From Flavobacteriales bacterium (lineage in GTDB: Bacteria > Bacteroidota > Bacteroidia > NS11-12g > UBA955): a stretch of DNA of 49,983 nt. Made by a program: the position numbers and the translations under genes. Positions 8,423 to 16,349 of this stretch are shown in pieces (the stretch's first letter is position 1; each line of letters begins with the position of its first letter). The DNA lies in contig CANGWH010000007.1 in NCBI GenBank assembly GCA_947457565.1, positions 1-49,983 of the forward strand, given 5' to 3'. The notes beneath the pieces are model-generated. The model saw only the letters and a list, made by a program, of their open reading frames with translations. It did not search any database and was not told where the DNA came from.

Positions 8423-9685
8423 ATGGCAGAAATTGTACGATTACCCAAGATGAGCGACACCATGACAGAAGGTGTCATTGTTAAGTGGAATTATAAAGTT
8501 GGAGACAGCGTTAAAAGCGGCGATATCCTTGCCGAAGTAGAAACCGATAAAGCTACCATGGATATGGAAGTTTATGCTAAAGGAACTATTCTTCATTTAG
8601 CGGTTTCCGAAGGCGAAGCTACACCGGTGGATAGCATTATAGCAATCGTTGGCGCTGCCGGCGAAGATTTCCAATCGTTATTGAGCGGCAACAATGCAAC
8701 GGCTACCGTTGCCAATACAGCCCCCGAAAGCACCACCGCCCCCGTTACCCCGGCAGCTACAACGCCAGTTGCACCCGCTACTGCCGTAGCAACTACAACT
8801 CCTGCAAGTAGCAACAACAATAATTCCAATACAGACCGACTTAAAGCCTCCCCATTAGCTAAAAAAATAGCCGAGGAAAAGGGAATTAACATTCAGGATA
8901 TTGCCGGTTCTGGAGAAAACGGCCGAATCGTTAAAAAGGATATAGAAAATCATACCCCGTCAGCTTCAAACAATACGGTAGTTTCTGCCCCAATTTCCGG
9001 AGTTGAAAGTTTCCACGAAGTGAATGTTTCTCAAATGAGAAAAACAATCGCTTCACGCTTGGCGGAATCTAAGTTTACTGCACCTCACTTCTACCTCACC
9101 ATTGAAATAAACATGGACAAAGCAGCCGCTGCAAGAGAGCAAATGAACGCTATCTCAGCCGTGAAAATTTCCATGAATGATTTGGTAGTAAAAGCAACCG
9201 CCGCTTCTTTACGTAAAAATCCTACCATTAATTCAAGTTGGTTAGGGTCTAAAATCAGATACAACCATCACATCCATATTGGTGTAGCTATGGCCGTTGA
9301 AGATGGATTGTTGGTTCCCGTAGTGCGTTTTGCCGATCAAAAATCTTTATCGCAGCTATCATCTGAAGTAAAAGAATACGGAAAAAAAGCGAAAGAAAAG
9401 AAACTACAACCCCAAGATTGGTCAGGCAATACTTTCACAATTAGCAACTTAGGAATGTTTGGCATTGAAGAATTCACAGCCATTATCAACCCTCCCGATG
9501 CTTGCATTCTAGCTGTGGGCGGTGTAAAAGATACCGTAGGTGTAGTTAATGGAGAAATTAAGCCCGTTAAAGTAATGAAAGTAACCCTAAGCTGTGACCA
9601 CAGAGTGGTAGACGGCGCTTCGGGTGCCCAATTCTTAAAAACATTAAAAGATTATCTCGAAGAGCCCGTAAAATTGTTAGTATAA
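8423..9685 (+). CDS. pdhC: Dihydrolipoamide acetyltransferase (pyruvate dehydrogenase E2)
   Basis: The frame opens at 8243, but homology begins at the ATG at 8423, giving 420 residues. There is one lipoyl domain (residues 1-80; the lipoylated lysine is Lys43 in ETDKATMDMEV), then an Ala/Pro/Thr-rich linker (about 95-135), a peripheral-subunit-binding domain (ASPLAKKIAEEKGINIQDI...GSGENGRI), and the catalytic acetyltransferase domain with CDHRVVDGASG near the end (His393, Asp397). It transfers acetyl from lipoamide to CoA and forms the core of the complex. The opening MAEIVRLPKMSDTMTEG is typical of pyruvate rather than oxoglutarate complexes. E1 and E3 genes are not adjacent, so it is encoded alone, with its own promoter and terminator. 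Confidence 0.94.
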   Translation: MAEIVRLPKMSDTMTEGVIVKWNYKVGDSVKSGDILAEVETDKATMDMEVYAKGTILHLAVSEGEATPVDSIIAIVGAAGEDFQSLLSGNNATATVANTAPESTTAPVTPAATTPVAPATAVATTTPASSNNNNSNTDRLKASPLAKKIAEEKGINIQDIAGSGENGRIVKKDIENHTPSASNNTVVSAPISGVESFHEVNVSQMRKTIASRLAESKFTAPHFYLTIEINMDKAAAAREQMNAISAVKISMNDLVVKATAASLRKNPTINSSWLGSKIRYNHHIHIGVAMAVEDGLLVPVVRFADQKSLSQLSSEVKEYGKKAKEKKLQPQDWSGNTFTISNLGMFGIEEFTAIINPPDACILAVGGVKDTVGVVNGEIKPVKVMKVTLSCDHRVVDGASGAQFLKTLKDYLEEPVKLLV

Positions 9686-9693
9686 CAACGAAA

Positions 9694-9719
9694 GGGCTGC
9701 CACCGCAGCCCTTTTTTTT
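9694..9719 (+). terminator. Intrinsic terminator after pdhC
   Basis: GGGCTGC (9694-9700), a CACC loop and GCAGCCC (9705-9711) form a perfect 7-bp stem followed by eight T. It lies nine bases after the pdhC stop, so the next gene at 9725 needs read-through or its own promoter. Confidence 0.92.
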
Positions 9720-9724
9720 GATCC

Positions 9725-10303
9725 ATGAAAATCAAATTTAATCACATAAAAGACCTAAACGATGCGCGTTATGCCTCATCCGCATTGTCTGAATGGGTGG
9801 GATTCTCCTTAAATGAACTCCCGCTTAGCAAAGTGCAAGAAATAATTGGTTGGTGTGCAGGCCCGAAATTAGCCTTAGAACTCACCGAAGAACCCATGCT
9901 AGAAACTGCTATAAGTTGGTGCACTATTCTACCCGTTAATACATTAGAATGCACTGCCGATTCGTTTGATTTTTGGCAACAAAAAATTCCCAATGCTAAT
10001 CAATACGAATGGATTATAGCCAGCAAAAACCTTACAGATTTACGATCATTAGAATCCCAAAACCACCCATCTGCTTGCTATCATTACCTTCCTGACTCAC
10101 TCAATCAAATCACCGAAGAATGTAAAGAACAATCGCTCTTCCCAAACCTAATTGTGAATATAAGTAAATTTCAATCAAACCCAGCGGCGATTGCAAACCT
10201 ATCGCTGCAAGCAATTAGTATAGATTGTCTACCCGAAACCACCTTGGGCGAAAAAAACTTTGAGAACACCACCGAATTATTTGAAATTTTAGATATTTTT
10301 TGA
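9725..10303 (+). CDS. TrpF-like beta/alpha-barrel protein, probably not a true isomerase
   Basis: The N-terminus, KIKFNHIKDLNDARYASS followed by WVGFSLN, resembles the opening of phosphoribosylanthranilate isomerase (KICGIT...DA...GA...GF). However, the catalytic cysteine of the CG motif is replaced: the position reads FNH. At 192 residues it is about the TrpF length, but the later loops that bind the phosphate are not recognisable, and no trp genes lie nearby. I therefore see a TrpF-fold relative of unknown job rather than a tryptophan biosynthesis enzyme. The stop codon is followed two bases later by the ATG of a small lipoprotein, then asd, so these may form one transcript. The resemblance is by eye and covers mainly the first 35 residues. 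Confidence 0.6.
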   Translation: MKIKFNHIKDLNDARYASSALSEWVGFSLNELPLSKVQEIIGWCAGPKLALELTEEPMLETAISWCTILPVNTLECTADSFDFWQQKIPNANQYEWIIASKNLTDLRSLESQNHPSACYHYLPDSLNQITEECKEQSLFPNLIVNISKFQSNPAAIANLSLQAISIDCLPETTLGEKNFENTTELFEILDIF

Positions 10304-10305
10304 AC

Positions 10306-10512
10306 ATGAAAAAAATCTCCATTACCCTGTTCACCATCGCTGCGATTATTGCCTTAAGCATTGCACAACAATCATGCTCCTCAAAACCCGAAGGTGCATT
10401 CACCGAAGAAGAAAAAGGCATGCAAGACTCAACAGACAGCACAGCACAAGTTTCGGATTTTGAAGCATTAATGCAACAGGATTCCCTTAGTAAAGATTCT
10501 AGCCAAAAATAA
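10306..10512 (+). CDS. Small putative lipoprotein
   Basis: This is a 68-residue protein with a clear export signal: KK, a hydrophobic run (ISITLFTIAAIIALSIA), then a Cys in QQSCSS. The residues before that Cys are unusual for a lipobox (QQS), although Bacteroidota boxes are often loose. The mature part is short, acidic and rich in Ser/Asp/Gln, looking disordered. I chose the ATG at 10306; a TTG at 10300 would overlap the preceding stop. It lies between the TrpF-like gene and asd with only six bases to asd, so it is probably co-transcribed. I do not recognise a family. Confidence 0.6.
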   Translation: MKKISITLFTIAAIIALSIAQQSCSSKPEGAFTEEEKGMQDSTDSTAQVSDFEALMQQDSLSKDSSQK

Positions 10513-10518
10513 ATCTAC

Positions 10519-11511
10519 ATGAAAGTTGCCGTTGTTGGCGCTACCGGATTAGTGGGCACCAAAATGCTACAATTACTGGAAGAAAGACAGTTCCCGGTAA
10601 CAGAACTATTACCCGTTGCTTCCGAATCCAGTGTGGGCAAAACCATACTGTTTAAAAATAAACCCGTTCCCGTTATATCTTTGGCCGAAGCAGTTAAAAA
10701 TAAACCTGCCATCGCTATTTTTTCTGCCGGCGGAAACGTTAGCAAAGAATGGGCACAGAAGTTTGCAGAAATTGGCACTTATGTAATCGACAATTCATCG
10801 GCTTGGAGAATGGAACCCGGTGTACCATTGGTAGTTCCCGAAGTAAATCCTCATCATCTCCAACAGGACAAGTTCATAATTGCCAACCCTAATTGTTCCA
10901 CTATTCAGATGGTGGTAGCATTAAAACCCCTGCATGATAAATTAGAACTAAAACGAATCGTTGTTAGCACTTACCAAAGTGTAACCGGAACTGGACAAAA
11001 AGCCGTAACACAATTATTCAATGAGCGAAAAGGTATTGACGGACCCAAAGTTTATCCGCATCCCATCGACCTAAACGTCCTTCCCCATATTGATGTATTC
11101 CTAGAAAATGGCTACACCAAAGAAGAAATGAAAATGATGCTGGAGACCAAAAAAATCATGGACCTCACCGATACCGGAATAACGGCTACAACGGTTCGAA
11201 TACCTACCATTGGCGGTCATTCTGAAAGCATTAATGCCACCTTTAAAAGCGATTTTACCATTCCTGAAATTATGGAATTATTGAAAATTGCCCCGGGTGT
11301 TACTCTTCAAGATTCGCCAATAAACAACCTATATCCCATGCCTTTAACGGCCCATGATAAAGACGATGTTTTTGTAGGTCGATTGCGAAAAGACGATTCC
11401 ATGCCCAACACACTAAATATGTGGGTTGTGTCCGATAATTTACGTAAAGGTGCCGCCACCAATGCCATTCAAATTGCCGAATTACTGGTAAAATATCAAT
11501 GGGTTAGATAA
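10519..11511 (+). CDS. asd: Aspartate-semialdehyde dehydrogenase
   Basis: The 330-residue protein reduces aspartyl phosphate to aspartate semialdehyde with NADPH, the branch point towards lysine/diaminopimelate, threonine and methionine. The nucleotide loop GATGLVG is at residues 7-13, the catalytic Cys126 is in ANPNCSTIQ, and His234 in GGHSESI is the expected acid/base. SSAWRM near residue 93 contacts substrate. The length and the short form without large insertions are typical of Bacteroidota and Gram-positive enzymes. No other lysine pathway gene is adjacent. Confidence 0.96.
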   Translation: MKVAVVGATGLVGTKMLQLLEERQFPVTELLPVASESSVGKTILFKNKPVPVISLAEAVKNKPAIAIFSAGGNVSKEWAQKFAEIGTYVIDNSSAWRMEPGVPLVVPEVNPHHLQQDKFIIANPNCSTIQMVVALKPLHDKLELKRIVVSTYQSVTGTGQKAVTQLFNERKGIDGPKVYPHPIDLNVLPHIDVFLENGYTKEEMKMMLETKKIMDLTDTGITATTVRIPTIGGHSESINATFKSDFTIPEIMELLKIAPGVTLQDSPINNLYPMPLTAHDKDDVFVGRLRKDDSMPNTLNMWVVSDNLRKGAATNAIQIAELLVKYQWVR

Positions 11512-11544
11512 ACGAAATCAAAGATGCATTGTTAATAATAACAA

Positions 11545-12081
11545 ATGCAGTCAGATAACGTAAGCAATACCCCAAAGAAACCCGAGGAAAATCCACAATA
11601 TCCTAAGGTTGATACGCCTGATAATGCTAACGAAAATCAAGAAAACGTAGCTCTGGATACCCGTCCAAGGTATTTGCGTGAAGCCATTTATCAAGGCGAG
11701 TTGCATGCTGCTCCCTACGCACTCACTGTTACCTCTCCAAAAATAGAACCTGTAGATAAGCGATTGCTGAAAGCCAATGCACATGAATCCATGCAGCATC
11801 AAGCCGAACAGCAAATTTCAATGTTAAGAAAGCAAGCAGAATTGTTAATCAAACAAGCAAAAGCGATTGAAGACAGGCTAGAAGTTTCACACAATATTTA
11901 CAAAGCAGATTTAAATTTTGAACCTGTAATCAACGGAATTTACCATTTATATCAAAAAGAAGATGGCACTCAAGTGTTATCCATGGTGGGGCCCCACGAA
12001 TGGGGCAATAAAATTCCTTACCAATCTTGGCTGCATACAGTGCGGTTATTAGCCGATAAAACCTGGGAAATTTTAGCCTGA
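11545..12081 (+). CDS. DUF2452-type cytoplasmic protein of unknown function
   Basis: This 178-residue protein has no signal peptide or membrane segment. Residues 1-35 are polar and Pro/Asn-rich. The middle holds PVDKRLLKANAHESMQHQ, followed by a predicted amphipathic helix or coiled coil rich in Gln/Lys/Ala (about 87-120). The C-terminal half has aromatic-rich strands (IYHLYQKEDGTQVLSMVGPHEWG). I recall this pattern from DUF2452 proteins, widespread in Bacteroidota and without a known role. It starts 33 bases after asd and may be read with it. The family assignment comes from memory of its motifs. Confidence 0.65.
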   Translation: MQSDNVSNTPKKPEENPQYPKVDTPDNANENQENVALDTRPRYLREAIYQGELHAAPYALTVTSPKIEPVDKRLLKANAHESMQHQAEQQISMLRKQAELLIKQAKAIEDRLEVSHNIYKADLNFEPVINGIYHLYQKEDGTQVLSMVGPHEWGNKIPYQSWLHTVRLLADKTWEILA

Positions 12082-12334
12082 TGCTATCCATGCTCTTTCT
12101 GCATGAAACTCATCCATAAGCAATTCCCTACAGCACTTGTACGTTCTTCCTGGAATCCTTACTATTCTTCAATAGCACAACCAGATTTTGCTTATTAGCA
12201 ACCCAATTAACTATAAGATTGCGGCTTAGGTACCGGCATACCCCCTATTTCCCTCAGTATTATCAACGTTGTTGTCTAACCCGAAGGGACAAACCCTAAA
12301 AACATGAAATTTGAAACTAAATACAGTGTCCTCG
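12082..12334. other. Intergenic gap between convergent genes
   Basis: The 253 bases lie between the ends of the DUF2452 gene and murQ, which converge. I see no strong terminator hairpin with a T-run and no RNA gene. On the minus strand a short open stretch (about 12150-12260) reads like a weak fragment of coding sequence but is bounded by stops. Confidence 0.4.
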
Positions 12335-13159
12335 CTACGTTTGCTGATGAACGTCTACCGCTTTGCGAACAGAACCTTGTTGTAATAATAAATCCTTCGC
12401 TAATAGGTAATCCAATCCGGTTTGTTCCATAACCATTCGCACGCCTCGTTCAATTAACTTCAGATTGGTCAATTGCATATCCACCATCTTGTTGCCTTTT
12501 ACATGGCCCAACTTAATCATCACCGATGTTGTTATCATATTAAGCACCATTTTAGTAGCAGTACCTGCCTTCATGCGCGTACTTCCTGTAACAAATTCTG
12601 GACCTGTAGCTACCTCTACACAGATATCGGCCAATTTACCCATCTCCGAGCCCTTATTACAGGCAATACCGCCAGTAAAAATTCCTCGTTGTTTGCATTG
12701 CTGTAGTGCACCCAACACATAGGGAGTTCTGCCGCTGGCCGTAATGCCAACCACCACGTCTTTATCACAACAGCCATAGAAGTCTAAATCACGCCATCCC
12801 TGATCCCAGTCGTCTTCGGCAAACTCAACAGCCTTGCGGATAGCTCCATCGCCTCCAGCTATAATTCCAATTACCCGATCAAAATCTACACCATAGGTGG
12901 GCGGACATTCACTAGCATCCACAATCCCCAATCTACCGCTAGTACCAGCGCCTAAGTAGAACAATCTACCCCCATGTTGCATTCTAGCATGAACGGCATC
13001 GCACAAGTTGGCAATCACCGCTATCTCCGCCCCTACACGTTGGTGCAACACCGCATCCTCTTGATTTATCCCTGCAACTAAATCAATGAAGGTTAGGTTT
13101 TCTAACGCTTGATGATTCGATGATGCTTCCGTCTCCCGATTTAAATCATTAAAATTCAT
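12335..13159 (-). CDS. murQ: N-acetylmuramic acid 6-phosphate etherase MurQ
   Basis: The 274-residue protein cleaves the lactyl ether of MurNAc-6-phosphate to GlcNAc-6-phosphate and lactate during peptidoglycan recycling. The SIS-domain signature LGAGTSGRLGIVDASECPPT is clear near residue 70, followed by ITASGRTPYV and the second block VTGSTRMKAGTATKMVLNM. It is a little shorter than E. coli MurQ (298), mainly at the C-terminus. It begins six bases after the GH3-family gene, so the two form an operon. No murK or anmK is adjacent, so the source of MurNAc-6-phosphate is not shown here. Confidence 0.94.
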   Translation of the reverse strand: MNFNDLNRETEASSNHQALENLTFIDLVAGINQEDAVLHQRVGAEIAVIANLCDAVHARMQHGGRLFYLGAGTSGRLGIVDASECPPTYGVDFDRVIGIIAGGDGAIRKAVEFAEDDWDQGWRDLDFYGCCDKDVVVGITASGRTPYVLGALQQCKQRGIFTGGIACNKGSEMGKLADICVEVATGPEFVTGSTRMKAGTATKMVLNMITTSVMIKLGHVKGNKMVDMQLTNLKLIERGVRMVMEQTGLDYLLAKDLLLQQGSVRKAVDVHQQT

Positions 13160-13165
13160 TTTTTA

Positions 13166-14734
13166 TCAATCTAATCCGCCCCAATCCGGTTGGGATTCGT
13201 CCAAAAAATGAATCCACTCCGAAAACATAGCATCCGGCATAACCCTAGGGAATTTTGCCTGACCACCTAATTTACCTCTGCGATCCATAAATTCATAAAA
13301 AACCGATTCAGGGAACAAATGCAACTTCATGTTGGTTAAAACATGCTTACGCTCGGTGGCATAATCGTCATTCAATTCAGCCAATGTTGCATCCAAAGCA
13401 GACGCTACAGCTGCACTATTATTCAACACTTCAGTATTATCACAACTTAAAAACCAACGATGACTCATCACCCCTTTAGAATTTTTATATCCTTTCACGG
13501 TAAATTCAGGGCAGTGGAACCCGAAATGATGAGCGGTTGTCAAAACCCCGTCATTCATATTATCTACACTTAAATGTTCGCCGCATATACTTAAGAACTG
13601 TTTGGTTCTTCCTGTAATTTTAATTTCACAAGCATCCAAATTCACAAAACGAACCGTATCACCGATTAAATAACGCCAAGCACCCCCGCAAGTAGTAATT
13701 ACAATTGCATAGTCTTTACCTTCTTCTACATCACCGATACCCAAGGCAAAAAAAGGATCCAACGGCTCCCCAGTATCCGAAAAATGATGCTCATCAAAAG
13801 GAATGAACTCAAAAAACATCATATTTCGCAATGCCAAGGTCATACCATCGGCATTTAATCGATTTTGATAGGCAATAAATCCCTCACTGGCCAAATAGGT
13901 TTCGAAATACATAATAGGCCTACCCAACATTGAATCGATTTGATCTTTATAGGGTGATAACGAAACCGCACCCCACGAATAAACACTAAAGTGTGGCCAT
14001 ATTTCATGAATGTTATTCAACCCATAGTGGGCAATTACCTTTTCGAGTAACATTTTAACCCATGCAGGTCCACCAGCAATCATGGATACATCCCAATTCG
14101 GGGCTTCTTTAACCATGATATCTATTTTACTATGCCAATCCTTCTCTCGTTTGATTTCATCGGTAGGCTTTGTAAATCGATCCATCCAAAATGGAACATT
14201 ATCCATGGTTATACCGCTCAAATCTCCACTGTAATTGAAACCATTATATTGCAAATCAGTACTTCCCCCAATCATCAGGTAATGCTTGGTGAAAAAGTCT
14301 TTGGGTATATCCGTTTTCGCAATACCAAAGAGTTGTCGTAACCCTGCCCTTTTGATGGCTTTCAGTTGATCATCGCCAACGGGGATATATTTGCTACTTC
14401 CGGCCGTTGTACCGCTGCTTAATGCGAAATATTTTGGACTTCCTGGCCAAGTAATATCCGACTCACCTTGATACTGACGCTGCCACCAGGGTCGCATACC
14501 TTCGTAAGTAACAATGGGTACCTTAGACCGAAAAGACAAGGTAGGATTTGATTCTAACAATAAATCTTCAAACCCAAATTCCCTACCAAAAGCTGTATTT
14601 CGAGCTTTAAACAACATTTTTCGCAATGTTCTCTCTTGCCATTTAACCGCTCGAGTATGTTTAACTGTGAAAACATCCGAAACGTTTTTTGCCCGATCAA
14701 ATAACTGATTTATAAAATTTCTGCCCGCAGACAT
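13166..14734 (-). CDS. GH3-family (auxin-responsive promoter family) acyl-adenylating protein
   Basis: I start the protein at the ATG at 14734 (MSAGRNF; 522 residues); 25 further codons upstream are open but include the -7-like box. It matches the GH3 family of acyl-acid-amido synthetases: an adenylation P-loop-like LSSGTTAGSSKYIPV, followed by YFETYLASEGFIA and RYLIGDTVRF, the ATP and acyl-binding segments. GH3 enzymes in plants join acids to amino acids; bacterial versions have no settled substrate. It is co-transcribed with murQ, and nothing else in the operon suggests the acid or amine. The family call is firm, the reaction is open. Confidence 0.87.
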   Translation of the reverse strand: MSAGRNFINQLFDRAKNVSDVFTVKHTRAVKWQERTLRKMLFKARNTAFGREFGFEDLLLESNPTLSFRSKVPIVTYEGMRPWWQRQYQGESDITWPGSPKYFALSSGTTAGSSKYIPVGDDQLKAIKRAGLRQLFGIAKTDIPKDFFTKHYLMIGGSTDLQYNGFNYSGDLSGITMDNVPFWMDRFTKPTDEIKREKDWHSKIDIMVKEAPNWDVSMIAGGPAWVKMLLEKVIAHYGLNNIHEIWPHFSVYSWGAVSLSPYKDQIDSMLGRPIMYFETYLASEGFIAYQNRLNADGMTLALRNMMFFEFIPFDEHHFSDTGEPLDPFFALGIGDVEEGKDYAIVITTCGGAWRYLIGDTVRFVNLDACEIKITGRTKQFLSICGEHLSVDNMNDGVLTTAHHFGFHCPEFTVKGYKNSKGVMSHRWFLSCDNTEVLNNSAAVASALDATLAELNDDYATERKHVLTNMKLHLFPESVFYEFMDRRGKLGGQAKFPRVMPDAMFSEWIHFLDESQPDWGGLD

Positions 14735-14739
14735 ATGTA

Positions 14740-14747
14740 CAAAATTA
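14740..14747 (-). promoter_or_regulatory. -7 box before the GH3-family/murQ operon
   Basis: TAATTTTG on the minus strand (14747 to 14740) is five bases before the ATG at 14734. No TTG is visible at a proper -33 distance. If used, the mRNA would be essentially leaderless. Confidence 0.42.
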
Positions 14748-14839
14748 ACGATAGAATTGCTGGGTTTTAACGAACTTCGCAACCCCAAGCAATCATTAAA
14801 CCGTTGCAACTTACTCCAAAACTATAATAAACCCAAAGC

Positions 14840-15226
14840 ATGTCCAGTATTTTTGAAGATAAAATCCCACCCAGTTTACAACAAGAGATTAAAGAAAAAT
14901 GGTTGAAAATATTAACTTTTGTAGAAGAAAATTTTCAAAAAAAACCCGATTTAAACGCCATCCTTTTTCTAATAGGAATCCGAGAATTGGGAGTGTTACC
15001 CGATAAAAATTTTACCAAAGAAGAAAAAGTACATCTAATGCATATAGCTAACTGCAAAGTACTTAGCTATTCCGGATATTACAAACAGTTGGGGTTCAAC
15101 CAAAAAGGCTGGCCCGTCTGGGAAAACACCAAAGCGCTGCCAAATCTCGCTTACCTGGAACAGGAAAATCTACTCAGACAGCATATTATAGAATATTTTG
15201 AAGCGGAAGAAATACTTACCTTTTAA
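14840..15226 (+). CDS. Conserved small cytoplasmic protein of unknown function
   Basis: This 128-residue protein has no signal peptide, membrane helix or cysteine pair typical of metal binding. The middle reads FVEENFQKKPDLNAILFLIG then IRELG, helical and hydrophobic, followed by a KEEKVHLMHIANCKVLS segment. I recall similar hypothetical proteins across Bacteroidota but no function. It is divergent from the GH3-family gene (105 bases between starts) and is followed 27 bases later by the cyclophilin gene, so the two may share a transcript. Confidence 0.7.
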   Translation: MSSIFEDKIPPSLQQEIKEKWLKILTFVEENFQKKPDLNAILFLIGIRELGVLPDKNFTKEEKVHLMHIANCKVLSYSGYYKQLGFNQKGWPVWENTKALPNLAYLEQENLLRQHIIEYFEAEEILTF

Positions 15227-15253
15227 TTGTATTTTCGAAACCAATAAATCGTC

Positions 15254-16174
15254 ATGAAACTAAAAGAAACCATAATCATCGCCATCGTTTTAACAACAGC
15301 GGCTACATTAAATTTAGGTTGCGGCAATAAAAATTCAGTAAACTTAATGGACAGCTTCGCCGGCGATTCTAGTGCAGCGCAAGCACCAAATGCAGAGGCT
15401 GTAGACTACAGCGACTCCACAGCACCCTCCAATTGGACAAGGGTAGAAATTAAAACTTCGGTAGGAACAATGGTAGTTGCTTTGAATCCTTCACAAAAAG
15501 AACATCACGATAATTTTATCAAATTAGTAAATTCCAAATTTTACGAAGGGGTGTTATTTCATCGAGTGATTAAAAGCTTCATGATCCAAACCGGTGACCC
15601 TAAATCCAAATTAGCTAGCGCCGGTGCCATGTTAGGCGATGGCGATCCCGGGTATACATTGCCATCAGAAATAAAAGACACCCTGCATCACTTTAGAGGT
15701 GCATTATCTGCGGCAAGACAACCCGACCAAGTTAATCCTATGAAACGCAGCAGTGGTTCGCAATTTTTCATTGTCTCAGGCACTAAATACTCAGAAAGCG
15801 AACTGCGACTTGCCTTGGGAAATTCAGTTTTCCAAGATTTCATCGCCAATCCTGCCAATAGAGAGTACAATAAACGCGGAGAATACTATTCTCAAACAGG
15901 CAATCAAGAAGCATTAGACCAATTGCAACAAGAGGTACAAGCCCTATGCAAGCCTAAACTGGACGCATTGTTTAGCAGCATCCCTGAAAGTGTTAAAAAA
16001 CGTTACATAAATTGGGGTGGAACACCTCATTTAGATAATCAATATACAGTTTTCGGGAAACTTATATCCGGCTATAACGTATTAGAATTTATTGAGAGCA
16101 CCGTAACAGATCGCAATGATAGGCCCGAAAGAGATATTAAAATCATTGCTGCAACAGTGATTAAAAATCCATAA
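15254..16174 (+). CDS. Cyclophilin-type peptidyl-prolyl cis-trans isomerase lipoprotein
   Basis: The 306-residue protein starts with a lipoprotein signal (NLGC, Cys near residue 23) and a short disordered linker. The cyclophilin domain begins at VEIKTSVGTMVVALNP and shows FHRVIKSFMIQTGDP, with the catalytic arginine, and SGSQFFIV. After that strand comes an insertion of about 75 residues, including helices (EALDQLQQEVQALCKPKLDA), before the domain resumes with NQYTVFGKLISGYNVLEFI. Ordinary bacterial cyclophilins lack this insert; several Bacteroidota ones, as I recall, have it. The likely role is folding of exported proteins in the periplasm or at the outer membrane. Confidence 0.9.
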   Translation: MKLKETIIIAIVLTTAATLNLGCGNKNSVNLMDSFAGDSSAAQAPNAEAVDYSDSTAPSNWTRVEIKTSVGTMVVALNPSQKEHHDNFIKLVNSKFYEGVLFHRVIKSFMIQTGDPKSKLASAGAMLGDGDPGYTLPSEIKDTLHHFRGALSAARQPDQVNPMKRSSGSQFFIVSGTKYSESELRLALGNSVFQDFIANPANREYNKRGEYYSQTGNQEALDQLQQEVQALCKPKLDALFSSIPESVKKRYINWGGTPHLDNQYTVFGKLISGYNVLEFIESTVTDRNDRPERDIKIIAATVIKNP

Positions 16175-16258
16175 ACACAGCTAAATACCGTCCTTTTTTT
16201 CTGCACGTTGATTAAAAATCATCAACACTTGCATGATAAAATAATTTAATTTTTTTCG

Positions 16259-16266
16259 TATATTTG
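16259..16266 (+). promoter_or_regulatory. -7 box upstream of the rimP leader hairpin
   Basis: TATATTTG is a perfect TAnnTTTG match, followed by CAAAACTTTC. It would start transcription near 16271, so the hairpin at 16290-16320 would lie in the nascent RNA. The nearest TTG (16229-16231) is too far away for a normal -33 box. Confidence 0.5.
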
Positions 16267-16289
16267 CAAAACTTTCTTGGAAAACCTTG

Positions 16290-16320
16290 AAGGGGATCGC
16301 CAAAAGCAGTCCCCTTTTTT
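16290..16320 (+). terminator. Terminator-like hairpin in the rimP leader
   Basis: AAGGGGA (16290-16296) pairs with TCCCCTT (16310-16316), with an inner GC/GC pairing and a small loop. The second arm runs straight into T at 16315-16320, as in an intrinsic terminator. It lies about 115 bases after the cyclophilin stop but also just downstream of a -7 box, so it may be an attenuator or the end of a short RNA rather than the cyclophilin terminator. Confidence 0.75.
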
Positions 16321-16334
16321 GTTGACCAAAATTT

Positions 16335-16342
16335 TAAATTTG
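16335..16342 (+). promoter_or_regulatory. Second -7 box, directly before rimP
   Basis: TAAATTTG matches TAnnTTTG and is seven bases from the rimP ATG. It lies downstream of the leader hairpin and would allow transcription that avoids it. No good TTG at -33. Confidence 0.35.
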
Positions 16343-16349
16343 TTACGTC

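Noticed and set aside
8593-8892. Ala/Val/Leu-rich minus-strand frame inside the E2 gene that looks like a membrane protein
   Set aside because: It is the reverse of the Ala/Pro/Thr linker of E2 and has no independent support.
12150-12260. Short open stretch on the minus strand between the DUF2452 gene and murQ, slightly reminiscent of a LytTR DNA-binding domain end
   Set aside because: Only about 35 codons between stops with no start or flanking domain; resemblance is too weak to call a pseudogene.
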